38,873 bases of DNA. Origin: Opitutia bacterium. Lineage in GTDB: Bacteria; Verrucomicrobiota; Verrucomicrobiia; Opitutales; Opitutaceae. Within the stretch, counting starts at the first letter, position 1. Each line of letters opens with the position of its first letter. The DNA is taken from assembly GCA_947474365.1 (NCBI GenBank), contig CANJIU010000093.1, positions 1-38,873 of the forward strand. Reading direction: 5' to 3'. Position numbers and translations under genes: made by a program. The notes under the pieces are model-generated. The model made no database searches. It was not told the DNA's origin and saw only the letters and a program-made list of their open reading frames with translations. Positions 25,483 through 33,847 of this stretch are shown one piece after another.

Positions 25483-26844
25483 TCAAGCGATTGGCGGACC
25501 ACCGGCACTCGCCGACTGGCTCCGTCGGACGAGTTCGTATACGACCGCCCCGCTCCCGATCACCAGGAGTCCGCCAATTGACGCCCCGAGGTCACCGGCA
25601 AAACCGCTGGCGAGACCGCACGCGACGTAGCCGAGCATCAACACCACAGGCAGCGGATACGCTGGCATCGAAAAACCATCCGATGCGACTGGCGAACGCC
25701 GCCGAGCGATCACGGCGGCAACCGCTACCAGGCCATAAAACGGCAGAAACCCGAGGATCATGTAACGCGTAAGCCGCTCGAATCCGCTCCCGGAAGCGAT
25801 ATAGAGCATCGTCATCGCCCCGTAAATCGCGATGGCGACGACCGGGGTCCGCCAGCGCGGATGCACCCAGGCGGCTGCGCGGAAAAACTGCCCCTCCTCG
25901 GCCAACGCAAAGACGATGCGCGGGTTGCACATCAGCGAACTGAACACGGTGCTCGCGGCGCTGAACGCCACGAATGCCGTGACGAAGCGCGCGGCGTTCT
26001 CCCCAATCACTCGCCCGACGGCGGTGGCGGCGAGCGCGGGCGTGGTGGCCATTTCGGCGAGCGACAGAGCGTGGAAGAATCCCGCGTTCATCGACAGATA
26101 AACCGCCAGAATCAGGCTCATGCCCAGCAGCGTCGCCCGCGGCAGGTTACGCGACGGCTCGCGGACTTCCCCCGCCACCAACGCGAGTCCGTCCCACCCG
26201 TCGTAGGCAAACATCGTGGCAATGACCGCCAACCCGAATCCGATCCACGGCGACACCACCTCGGGCGGAGCGGACGCTGCGACCGGGCCGCTCCCGCCGG
26301 AAAAGCACACCACCACGACGGCACCCAGCGCACTGATTTTCAGAAGGCCCACGCCACCCACGATTCGTCCGACGACCCGGCTCGAGCGGATGTTAAGCAG
26401 GGTGATGGCCCCGACCCACGCTAACCCGAGGGCGGTACGAACCGTTTCACTCAGACCGAGGATGACGCCAAGGTTACGGGTGCTCACCAACGTGATGGCG
26501 GCCGCGGAGACGGGATTGAGAAACATCGAGGTCCAGCCGAACATGAATGCCACGCGCGGCCCGAAGGCCTCGCGCAGAAACACCGTGGTGCCGCCCGAAC
26601 GCGGCGTGCGCACCGCGAGTTCGGCCATCACCAGCGCGCCGCACACCGCCGCCGCCGCCCCGACAATCCACGCGGCGTAGGAAAGCCCGATCCCGCCTGT
26701 CTTGGCCGCGACCACGCCGGGCGACTGCAGGATGCCGACGCCAATCGTAAACGTCACGAGCAGCAACGCGGCGTTCCAAGGTCCGAGGTGGCGGGGTAGC
26801 CGGCTCGGGTCAGTCGGGGCGGCTGAGATGGGACTCGGCTCCAT
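25483..26844 (-). CDS. APC-superfamily amino acid permease
   Basis: The 453-residue protein has about 12 hydrophobic helices. The first helix region is WNAALLLVTFTIGVGILQSPG, with the broken-helix 'G-x-G-I' motif of APC transporters. A long loop with DGWDGLALVAGEVREPSRNL matches the conserved loop after helix 6 (the 'A-x-E-x-x-x-P-x-R-x-x-P' pattern). It most likely imports amino acids or polyamines with protons, or exchanges them. Substrate not assignable from sequence alone. The start is the ATG at 26844, preceded by GCCCC and no Shine-Dalgarno. It lies upstream of the PEP-CTERM gene on the same strand across a 151-base gap and is divergent from the lactonase. Confidence 0.91.
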   Translation of the reverse strand: MEPSPISAAPTDPSRLPRHLGPWNAALLLVTFTIGVGILQSPGVVAAKTGGIGLSYAAWIVGAAAAVCGALVMAELAVRTPRSGGTTVFLREAFGPRVAFMFGWTSMFLNPVSAAAITLVSTRNLGVILGLSETVRTALGLAWVGAITLLNIRSSRVVGRIVGGVGLLKISALGAVVVVCFSGGSGPVAASAPPEVVSPWIGFGLAVIATMFAYDGWDGLALVAGEVREPSRNLPRATLLGMSLILAVYLSMNAGFFHALSLAEMATTPALAATAVGRVIGENAARFVTAFVAFSAASTVFSSLMCNPRIVFALAEEGQFFRAAAWVHPRWRTPVVAIAIYGAMTMLYIASGSGFERLTRYMILGFLPFYGLVAVAAVIARRRSPVASDGFSMPAYPLPVVLMLGYVACGLASGFAGDLGASIGGLLVIGSGAVVYELVRRSQSASAGGPPIA

Positions 26845-26953
26845 GGGGCAGGCGGACGTTGTTGGGCCGGGCGTTTGCGCTCAAGGGCAAAACGGGAAGG
26901 CGCACCGGTTGACGATTGAACTCATCCGTGGGCGCGCTCAAACGTTGTCGCGC

Positions 26954-28249
26954 ATGCGAAATACCCCCGCTGATACCGTGAGGCCTCCCGGCGTGTCACG
27001 ACGCGCGTTCCTGAAAACCACGGTCAGTTTCGCGGCGGCTGCTTCCGGCGCGGCGCCATGGCTGAGCGCAGCGGCACCCGCGGCGCGCGGACCCTTGATG
27101 GCGTATGTCGGCACCTATAGTTCGCCGCCCGTCGACACGCCGCCAGGCAAGGTGGACCTACCGCCGGGAAACGGCCGCGGCATCCATCTGTTCCGCGTCG
27201 ACCGCGCCACCGGTGCGCTCTCACCCGCCGGCGTTTTCCCGCTGGGCACGAGCCCGAACTGCCTCGCGTTCAACTCCGCCGGCACCCGGCTGTACTCAAC
27301 GAACGCGACCGACCTCGTCGCGAACGGCACCTCCGGCACGATCAGTGCATTCGCCGTGAACCGGACCGACGGACAACTCACGTTGCTCAATACGGTAAGT
27401 TCCGGGGGCGTGGGTCCGACCTATCTCAGCGTTCACCCCGCCGGCAAACACGTGCTCGTGGCCAATTACGCCGGCGGCACCGTCGCGGTGTTTCCGCTTC
27501 TGCCCGACGGCCGGCTCGGCCCGGCCCGCGACATCCGCAAGAATGCCGGCGCCGTGGGGCCGAAACGCGCCGCCAGCGCCCCGCCTGGCAGCTTCGCGGT
27601 CAGCGGGCACGACTTCCCCCACCCCCACATGATTGAGGCGGATGCAGCGGGACGGTTCGTCGTATCCGCCGATCTGGGACTCGACCTAATCCACGTCTGG
27701 AAATTCGACGCCAGTTCCGGCGCGCTGACACCCAACGAGCCCGCGGCGGTGGCGTTTCCGCCCGGCGACGGGCCGCGGCACTTTGCGTTTCATCCCAAGG
27801 GCGGCTGGCTCTACTCGCTGCAGGAGGAGGGCTCGACGATCACACTATTCGACTACGACGCCGGGCGGGGCCGACTGACCGCGCGGCAAACCCTGTCGAG
27901 CCTGCCCCCCGGGTTTGCCGGCAGCAGTTTCGCGTCCGAAATCCGAGTGTCGCCCGACGGGCGTTTCGTCTACGCCGCCAACCGGCTGCACGATGCGATC
28001 GCGTTTTTTGCCGTCGGGCGGGACGGCACCCTGACGTTCGTCGGGGAGGAATGGACGCGCGGCGACTATCCACGCAGCTTCAACTTCGATCCCACCGGAA
28101 GGTTCCTGTACTCCTGCAACCAGCGCGCCGACGCCGTCACGGTTTTCCGCGTCGACGCCGCGACGGGCGGCCTCGCCTTCACCGGCCACTACGCGCCCGT
28201 GGGCAACCCGTCGGTCATTGAGTTTCTCGACCTCGCACCGGGAACGTAG
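26954..28249 (+). CDS. Lactonase-family beta-propeller protein (6-phosphogluconolactonase-like), Tat-exported
   Basis: The product has 431 residues starting at the ATG at 26954 (a GTG at 26993 is possible). A twin-arginine signal, VSRRAFLKTTVSFAAAA, lies at 14-30, so it acts outside the cytoplasm. The mature part is a seven-bladed propeller of the PF10282 lactonase family: LMAYVGTYSSPP, GIHLFRVDRATGALSPAG, YLSVHPAGKHVLVANYAGG, HPHMIEADAAGRFV, GDGPRHFAFHPKGGWLY, IRVSPDGRFVYAANR and FDPTGRFLYSCNQRAD. Cytoplasmic relatives open 6-phosphogluconolactone (Pgl); the exported forms in this phylum probably act on other sugar lactones. The Gfo/Idh/MocA oxidoreductase elsewhere in the window could make lactones, but the link is only suggestive. 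Confidence 0.9.
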   Translation: MRNTPADTVRPPGVSRRAFLKTTVSFAAAASGAAPWLSAAAPAARGPLMAYVGTYSSPPVDTPPGKVDLPPGNGRGIHLFRVDRATGALSPAGVFPLGTSPNCLAFNSAGTRLYSTNATDLVANGTSGTISAFAVNRTDGQLTLLNTVSSGGVGPTYLSVHPAGKHVLVANYAGGTVAVFPLLPDGRLGPARDIRKNAGAVGPKRAASAPPGSFAVSGHDFPHPHMIEADAAGRFVVSADLGLDLIHVWKFDASSGALTPNEPAAVAFPPGDGPRHFAFHPKGGWLYSLQEEGSTITLFDYDAGRGRLTARQTLSSLPPGFAGSSFASEIRVSPDGRFVYAANRLHDAIAFFAVGRDGTLTFVGEEWTRGDYPRSFNFDPTGRFLYSCNQRADAVTVFRVDAATGGLAFTGHYAPVGNPSVIEFLDLAPGT

Positions 28250-28290
28250 CGGGCGCGGGCCCGTCTTCCGTGGCACGACGGCGCGCCCGC
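28249..28290. terminator. GC-rich hairpin between converging genes
   Basis: Bases 28249-28257 and 28282-28290 are perfect 9-base complements; inside them 28261-28265 pairs with 28277-28281. The structure fills the 41-base gap between the lactonase stop and the SGNH hydrolase stop. It lacks a T-run, so it may be a transcription barrier or mRNA 3' end protector and not a classical intrinsic terminator. Confidence 0.45.
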
Positions 28291-29268
28291 CTACTCGGAA
28301 ATCTTACGGAACCGCTGAAAACCGTCCCACGCGATCCGCTGGAGGGCGACGCGTTCCTGGGCGGAAAACATCCGCCGGAGCGGCTGGCGGTCGCGGTCCT
28401 GATCGCGATGGGTGGCGTCGAGATACCGGGTATCCGTGACCGTGTCGATCCGCAGCCCTTCCGCCGAGCGGCCAAACAGTGCGGCCTGGAAGGTGCACGC
28501 CGTGAGGTAAGCCATCGTCTGGTTGAGGTGGCCGTCGTTGACGAAGCGCAGCGTCAGGTCGGGACGCACCGTCTGGCACTGCAGAGCCACCAGCGACATC
28601 GGCACGACGGAGGCATCGATGCGCCGCGCCAGCGCCGCGATCGTGCGGGCCTTGGCGAGAATCGGCGCCGGGTCGGGCGCGGCGGTGAGCGGCGCGGCGT
28701 TCTGGGTGTCGGGTGTCGTCTCGTACAGGACCGTGCGCCCACCCTGGGCCTTGATCAACGCGGCGAATTTCGGCGCGTATTCGACATAAGATGACGCGTC
28801 GCCCGCCACATCGTCGCGATAGGACTGCAACACGACGACGTCCCATTTCGGGTGCGGTTTGGAGAGCGACTTCAGGAGTTCCCGGTGCCGCGCCACCGCC
28901 GACACGGCGAACGTATCCTTGGCGTCGCGGGCAATCGTGTCCTCCAGCGAAGCGATCGTCGCGCGCTCCTCCTCGGCCGTGAGCGTGGCCAGGCGCACGA
29001 TGTTCTGCGAACCCAGCCGCCAATGGTCCTTCAGCGTGCGTCCGCCGTAGATGACGGTGGTCACCTCGAAATGCAGACCGGGATTTCCCTCCTCGGCCAT
29101 CGCCTTCACCACCTGGGACAGATTGTGGCGCCCGGTGAAGCTGTTGCCGATGAACAGCACCCGGAGCGTTTTCGCTTCCGCGGCGTTGGTGCGACTGCCG
29201 CCACCGATGAACAACAACGCGGCGATCAAGACCGCGACAATTCGACGCCCAAGGAAGAAGGAGTTCAT
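28291..29268 (-). CDS. Secreted SGNH-type hydrolase (DUF4886-like)
   Basis: The real gene starts at the ATG at 29268 and encodes 325 residues with a signal peptide at 1-30. The open frame continues far upstream, but that part is antisense to the TonB receptor gene and not protein. LRVLFIGNSFTGRHNL (residues 36-50) gives the SGNH block I nucleophile Ser43. KWDVVVLQSYRDD and VVPMSLVALQ are the expected strands. Near the C-terminus NDGHLNQTMAYLTACTFQ holds the catalytic His247; the residue three before it is Asn244 with Asp245 next to it, so the usual D-x-x-H spacing is altered. Relatives are esterases or unassigned hydrolases near glycan genes. It is divergent from the second TonB receptor, 135 bases apart. 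Confidence 0.82.
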   Translation of the reverse strand: MNSFFLGRRIVAVLIAALLFIGGGSRTNAAEAKTLRVLFIGNSFTGRHNLSQVVKAMAEEGNPGLHFEVTTVIYGGRTLKDHWRLGSQNIVRLATLTAEEERATIASLEDTIARDAKDTFAVSAVARHRELLKSLSKPHPKWDVVVLQSYRDDVAGDASSYVEYAPKFAALIKAQGGRTVLYETTPDTQNAAPLTAAPDPAPILAKARTIAALARRIDASVVPMSLVALQCQTVRPDLTLRFVNDGHLNQTMAYLTACTFQAALFGRSAEGLRIDTVTDTRYLDATHRDQDRDRQPLRRMFSAQERVALQRIAWDGFQRFRKISE

Positions 29269-29403
29269 GATTTTGCTCGGTGCCGTTCTGTTTCCATCCC
29301 TCCGGTTTGGCGACAGCAGACTTTCGGCCCCCCGCGACCGTCGCCGTCTCCATGATCGACACGGCGCCTTTCCACCGTTCCTAATCGCGCTCCCTCCACC
29401 CCC

Positions 29404-32403
29404 ATGACACTCCCGCCCTCCCCGCCGGATCGACGTGCGTCCGTAGTTTCGAAACGACTCGATGCCGCCTGGCGGCACCTCGGCGTTCTGTCGGCCCTTT
29501 GCTGCGTGCTCGCGGGCTTGTGCTTCGGCCAGCGGGCTGGCGCCGCGGAAGCCGGCACCCTGACCGGGACCGTCAACAACCGCGCCACGGGAGACCTTCT
29601 CGAAGGCGCCAAGATCGTCGTGCCGCAGCTCGGGGTGAGCACGTTGACCGACAACACGGGCCGCTTCGTGCTCGCGGACCTGCCAGCCGGCACCCACGAG
29701 GTGATCGCATCCTACGTCGGTCTCGACATGATGCACGCCCAGGTCGTTGTCACGCCGGGCCGGCGCGTGGTCCGCGACTTCGATCTCACGACCGGCATCT
29801 ACCAGCTCAACGCTTTCAAGGTCACCGGTGAACTCGAGGGCGGCGCCGCCGCGATCACCGCGCAACGCAACGCCGACAACGTCAAGAACGTCGTCGCCAT
29901 GGATCAGTTCGGCAATCTGCCCAACCTCAACGCGGCCGAAGTCGCCGCCCGCCTCCCCGGCGTCGTAGGTTTTCTCGACGTGGCCGACACGGTCAACGGC
30001 TTCACGGTGCGCGGCATGGACCGCGGGCTGAACTCCGTCACGATGGATGGTGCCATGCTCACCGGGCAGGGAGCCATGGGCCGCACCTCGATCGTGAACA
30101 ACATCACCGGCACGATGTTCGAGCAGGTGGAACTCACGAAGGGGCACACGCCGGACAAGGGCGCCGATTCGCTGGGCGGCACCATCAATTTCAAGAGCCG
30201 CTCGCCCCTGCGCATGAAGGAAAAGCGCCGCATCAACTACAGCCTGTCCGGCCGGCTCGCGCCGGCGTTCACCCAGCAGATTCCGTTGCGGGAGGCGCAC
30301 CGCTTCCACCCCATCGCCAACCTCGGGTACCAGGAGGTCTTCGATGCCTTCGGCGGCGAGCGAAATCTCGGAGTTGCGGTCAACCTCTTCTACAGCGAGA
30401 CCGCCCTCGGCTGGTTCACCGCCACCCGCGACTTCCAGAACACCACCGCGCAACCGGCCTATCTCTGGGACTACCGCACGGCCGACGCGTACATTCCCCG
30501 TCACCAGCAGAGCGTCAACGTGAAGTTCGACTACCGGCTGTCACCGGCCACCAAGCTCACGTTCCTCGCCATGGCGGTCGACCACCGGGAGCTTTCCAAA
30601 CGGACGTTTCTGACACGGGCCTTCACCACCCAGACGGTCGGCACGACGGGAACCGCGGGTATCCTGCCGGGTTATACGAATCGCATCACGCAGGTCCGCC
30701 AGGTGGCGGGTTCGACCATCGACGTGACGGAGACGGGCCCGAACATCTTCACCAACCGCATGCGCCGGGTTGACCTCGGAGCGGAGCATGACTTCGGCCA
30801 TATCCAGATCGACTATAACGCACGGCACACGCAGACCCACATCAAGGTCGGCCAAAGCGGCGAGGCGGGGGTGCTGATTAATCGGATCAGCAACGTTGGC
30901 TGGATCCTCGACCGCACTCGGTCAGACCTCTATCCGCGCTTCATTCAGGCGGGCGGAGCGGATTTCACCAACCCCGCCAACTACCGCCCGCCGGCCAACG
31001 GCCTGGCCAATTCGCTGACCGACACCGATCAGGACGTCGATGAACTCGGCGCCAACGTCCGCTACACGCTGCCGGCGTCGATTCCAGCTTACTTCAAGAC
31101 GGGATTTCTCCGGCGCGACCAACATGTCCAGGAAGGGGCGAACAGTCACCGCTGGAACTACCTCGGCACCACGGCGCTCCCGGCCGACCCCTCGATCGTG
31201 ATGTTCGACCAGGTGAAGACCGGCCGTCGCATTCCGCAATGGGATGCCGCCCCGCTCATCCACAACCGTGAACCCGTCACGCCCTCCCTCTGGCGCGAGG
31301 ACGTCTATTTCCGCGAGCAGGCCCGCTACACCGGCACCGACGCCGTGACGGAGACCATCACCGCCGGCTACCTCATGGCGCAGGGGCGAATCGGCCGCAC
31401 CGGTCTGCTCGGCGGTGTGCGCACGGAAAAAACGGATACGGAAAGCTGGGGCTGGGTGCGGGCGCGGACGGCGAGCACCGCGGCGCAGCAGGCGGCCGAC
31501 CCGATTGGCGCCGCCAAACGCGATTACGCGAACACGTTTCGCGAGACCAAGGGTTCGTACACCAAATCGTTTCCGAGCGTGCACGTGACGGAGGACATCA
31601 CGCCCAACGTTCGCGGCCGCCTGAGTTGGTCGACGAGTTTCGGCCGGCCGGCCCTGACCAATGCGGTGCCCAATGAAACCGTGAGCGAGGCCAATCAGAC
31701 CCTGACAATCAATAACCCCAGCCTGCTGCCCCAGACGGCGGCGAATTGGGATGCGACCCTCGATTATTATTTCGAGCCCGTCGGCAATCTGTCCGTCGGC
31801 TGGTTTCACAAAACGATCAAGGACTACATCGTCAGCGGCGTAATCTCAGGCACCGTCGCCACCGGCGCCGACAACGGCTTCAACGGCGAGTATGGCGGAT
31901 TCACGCTGCTGCGGACGGCCAATGCCGGCACGGCGATCGTGCAGGGCTGGGAATTCAGCTACCAACAGCAGTACACCTTTCTCCCCGGGTGGCTAAAGGG
32001 ATTGAGCGCGCTCGCCAACTTCACGGTCCTCGACACCCATGGTGATTTTGGCGGAACGGCAAAGCTGACGACGGGGCAAGTCGCCGGGTTCATTCCGCGC
32101 AGCGGCAACGCCAGCGTGTCGTGGCGGTACCGCGGCTTCAGCACGCGGTTCCTCGTCAACTACGTCAGCAGCTACATCACGAGCTATTCGGCGGCGAGCG
32201 TGGGGCGGAATCTGTATCGCTTTGCGCGGACGGTGATGAGCATCGGCGTCGCGTACCAAGTCCGTCCGTCACTCGCGTTCACCTGCGACGTGAACAATCT
32301 GGCGAATCCACCCCAGGCGTTTTACCGCGGCATACCGGATCAGATGCAAAGCACCATCATTCAGGGCACGACCATCACGATGGGTGTCAACGGGCGGTTC
32401 TGA
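29404..32403 (+). CDS. TonB-dependent receptor with N-terminal carboxypeptidase-regulatory-like domain
   Basis: This 999-residue protein has a signal peptide with a long charged n-region (cleavage near residue 47, AGAAEA). Residues 50-130 form the regulatory-like Ig domain: GTLTGTVNNRATGDLLEGAK, DNTGRFVLADLPAGTHEV and YVGL. LNAFKVTG follows as the likely TonB-box segment. The plug at about 150-290 has DQFGNLPNLNAAEVAARLPG, VRGMDRGLNSVTMDG, FEQVELTKGHTPDKGADSLG and GGTINF. The barrel ends TITMGVNGRF with terminal Phe. The order resembles the SusC/CirA-like glycan receptors, but no SusD gene lies beside it. The substrate is unknown; the divergent SGNH hydrolase could act on the same ligand. It is unlike the first receptor in sequence and length. 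Confidence 0.92.
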   Translation: MTLPPSPPDRRASVVSKRLDAAWRHLGVLSALCCVLAGLCFGQRAGAAEAGTLTGTVNNRATGDLLEGAKIVVPQLGVSTLTDNTGRFVLADLPAGTHEVIASYVGLDMMHAQVVVTPGRRVVRDFDLTTGIYQLNAFKVTGELEGGAAAITAQRNADNVKNVVAMDQFGNLPNLNAAEVAARLPGVVGFLDVADTVNGFTVRGMDRGLNSVTMDGAMLTGQGAMGRTSIVNNITGTMFEQVELTKGHTPDKGADSLGGTINFKSRSPLRMKEKRRINYSLSGRLAPAFTQQIPLREAHRFHPIANLGYQEVFDAFGGERNLGVAVNLFYSETALGWFTATRDFQNTTAQPAYLWDYRTADAYIPRHQQSVNVKFDYRLSPATKLTFLAMAVDHRELSKRTFLTRAFTTQTVGTTGTAGILPGYTNRITQVRQVAGSTIDVTETGPNIFTNRMRRVDLGAEHDFGHIQIDYNARHTQTHIKVGQSGEAGVLINRISNVGWILDRTRSDLYPRFIQAGGADFTNPANYRPPANGLANSLTDTDQDVDELGANVRYTLPASIPAYFKTGFLRRDQHVQEGANSHRWNYLGTTALPADPSIVMFDQVKTGRRIPQWDAAPLIHNREPVTPSLWREDVYFREQARYTGTDAVTETITAGYLMAQGRIGRTGLLGGVRTEKTDTESWGWVRARTASTAAQQAADPIGAAKRDYANTFRETKGSYTKSFPSVHVTEDITPNVRGRLSWSTSFGRPALTNAVPNETVSEANQTLTINNPSLLPQTAANWDATLDYYFEPVGNLSVGWFHKTIKDYIVSGVISGTVATGADNGFNGEYGGFTLLRTANAGTAIVQGWEFSYQQQYTFLPGWLKGLSALANFTVLDTHGDFGGTAKLTTGQVAGFIPRSGNASVSWRYRGFSTRFLVNYVSSYITSYSAASVGRNLYRFARTVMSIGVAYQVRPSLAFTCDVNNLANPPQAFYRGIPDQMQSTIIQGTTITMGVNGRF

Positions 32404-32691
32404 TTCGGGGAACTGAGGCAATTTTCGCTTCCGACCGTTGGTCGCCTGACGTCTGGGAATGAACCATGCCGCCGTGCCGCTTGGCGCGTCCGGTTTGGTG
32501 GAATCAGCGCCGGGATGAAATTTCACCTGAAAACGGCCCAATCCGGGTGAATCCAGTAACGCGATGGACCGATCCTGCTTACGTAATGACCGGTACGCGT
32601 TTTCCGAGGAAATTCGGGATTGCCCGAACATAGGGTGTTATACCTATTCACGGACGTTAATTATATATTAAACCCGTATCGCTCCTGTAAA
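32404..32691 (+). promoter_or_regulatory. Leader of the collagen-like gene with an AT-only palindrome
   Basis: The 288 bases between the TonB receptor and the collagen-like gene hold no gene. At 32657-32671 there is a run of 15 A/T bases forming the inverted repeat TTAAT-N5-ATTAA, which stands out in this GC-rich DNA. It ends 20 bases before the start codon. It could include a -10 element (TATATT at 32664-32669) or bind a regulator; no good -35 element is visible. A weak hairpin occurs at 32522-32551. Confidence 0.4.
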
Positions 32692-33756
32692 ATGATCAAC
32701 AAAAACCTTCGACTCCTCAGCCCGCTCTTCGCCGTGGCACTCTCGACCCTGTCGGTCGGCGTCACCCGCGTGCACGCCCAGGCTCAATCGCTCCTCTCGA
32801 GCAATCAGGTCATCGTGACCCGCGTCGAGCCCATTCTTCCCGACGGCCTCCTCATCACCGGAATCAATTTCGGCAAGACGACCGGCTCGGACGACAAGAA
32901 CGAAAAGAACGAAAAGAGCGAGAAGAGTTCGGTCGTTACCGCTCCCGTCGTTTCGCTTTTCCACTCGGGGTCAAAGACGATCGCGATTCTCCCGTCGAAG
33001 TATGTCGCCGGATCCTCTGAAATCATCGCCACGCTTCCGGTTGGCCTCACGGCCAAGTCTCCCGGTAGCTACCGCCTCATGGTCTCCTTCGGTCCCGGCA
33101 CCGCCGCCACCGACGTGTTTGAATTCACGATTGGCGCCGTCGGCCTGAAGGGCGACAAAGGCGATACCGGAGCCCAGGGCATCCAAGGAATCCAAGGAAT
33201 CCAAGGCATCCAAGGCGTAAAAGGTGACAAGGGCGACCAGGGCATTCAGGGCTTGAAGGGTGACAAGGGTGACCAAGGTATCCAAGGTCTCAAGGGAGAC
33301 AAAGGAGACCAAGGCATTCAAGGCATCCAAGGCGTAAAAGGTGACAAGGGCGACCAGGGCATTCAGGGCTTGAAGGGTGACAAGGGTGACCAAGGTATCC
33401 AAGGTCTCAAGGGAGACAAAGGAGACCAAGGCATTCAAGGCATCCAAGGCCTGAAGGGCGATAAGGGCGACCAGGGCATCCAGGGTATCCAAGGCATCCA
33501 GGGCTTGAAAGGCGACACAGGGGCGCAAGGCATCCAGGGGATCCAAGGGCCCCAGGGCGCAAAGGGCGACACCGGGGCGCAGGGTCCCGTCGGTGCAACG
33601 GGTGCGCAAGGCCCGATCGGTCTGACTGGAGCGGCGGGCGCGAGCGGGAATTTCCCCCTCTACAAGAACGTCAACGATGCACGCACGGCGGGCGTGCAAA
33701 TCGGCCGGGTCTGGGTGCAGGAAGACAGCGGCCAAGTGTTCCAAATGGTGAAGTAA
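32692..33756 (+). CDS. Secreted collagen-like (Gly-X-Y repeat) protein with IPT/TIG-like head
   Basis: The product has 354 residues from the ATG at 32692; residues 1-30 form a signal peptide ending RVHAQ. Residues 35-150 look like an IPT/TIG-type beta domain: QVIVTRVEPILPDGLLITG, then FGKTT, an inserted charged stretch (SDDKNEKNEKSEKSS), and PGSYRLMVSFGPG to DVFEFTIGAVG. From Gly151 to Gly319 there are about 56 uninterrupted Gly-X-Y triplets, dominated by GDK, GDQ, GIQ and GLK. KGD triplets favour stable bacterial collagen triple helices without hydroxyproline. The C-terminal 35 residues (LYKNVNDARTAGVQIGRVWV region) could be a cap or trimer region. It is probably a surface or appendage protein. 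A strong terminator follows, and there is no Shine-Dalgarno sequence. Confidence 0.88.
   Translation: MINKNLRLLSPLFAVALSTLSVGVTRVHAQAQSLLSSNQVIVTRVEPILPDGLLITGINFGKTTGSDDKNEKNEKSEKSSVVTAPVVSLFHSGSKTIAILPSKYVAGSSEIIATLPVGLTAKSPGSYRLMVSFGPGTAATDVFEFTIGAVGLKGDKGDTGAQGIQGIQGIQGIQGVKGDKGDQGIQGLKGDKGDQGIQGLKGDKGDQGIQGIQGVKGDKGDQGIQGLKGDKGDQGIQGLKGDKGDQGIQGIQGLKGDKGDQGIQGIQGIQGLKGDTGAQGIQGIQGPQGAKGDTGAQGPVGATGAQGPIGLTGAAGASGNFPLYKNVNDARTAGVQIGRVWVQEDSGQVFQMVK
33202..33450 (+). repeat. Perfect 117-bp tandem duplication in the collagen-like gene
   Basis: The sequence from 33202 to 33450 repeats itself exactly with a period of 117 bases (39 residues, 13 Gly-X-Y triplets), giving about 2.1 copies. I compared the copies base by base and saw no difference, synonymous sites included. 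The match breaks at 33202 on the left and 33450 on the right. Neighbouring triplets are related but not identical, so this unit was duplicated recently. The reading frame is kept. Confidence 0.93.
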
Positions 33757-33778
33757 TCGGAACGAAATCAATCTCATC

Positions 33779-33807
33779 AACGGCGGCCTCACGGTCGCCG
33801 TTTTTTT
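33779..33807 (+). terminator. Intrinsic terminator of the collagen-like gene
   Basis: Bases 33779-33788 pair with 33793-33802 (ten pairs, one of them G-T) around the loop TCAC, and seven T residues (33801-33807) overlap and follow the stem. This is a textbook rho-independent terminator, 23 bases after the stop codon. Confidence 0.92.
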
Positions 33808-33847
33808 GTGTCCGCACGACAAGCGCCGCCGGCCAACCGGTCGCCGC

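Noticed and set aside
29269..30504. N-terminal extension of the SGNH hydrolase frame by 412 codons
   Set aside because: This part is antisense to the second TonB receptor, has no recognisable domain, and would place the signal peptide of the hydrolase in the middle of the protein.
33160..33600. CRISPR-like periodic repeats
   Set aside because: The periodicity is 9 bases and multiples of it, in frame with Gly-X-Y codons; there are no unique spacers of constant length.
32971..33822. Minus-strand frame with a repetitive Leu/Asp/Ala pattern
   Set aside because: The repeats are only the complement of the Gly-X-Y codons of the collagen-like gene.
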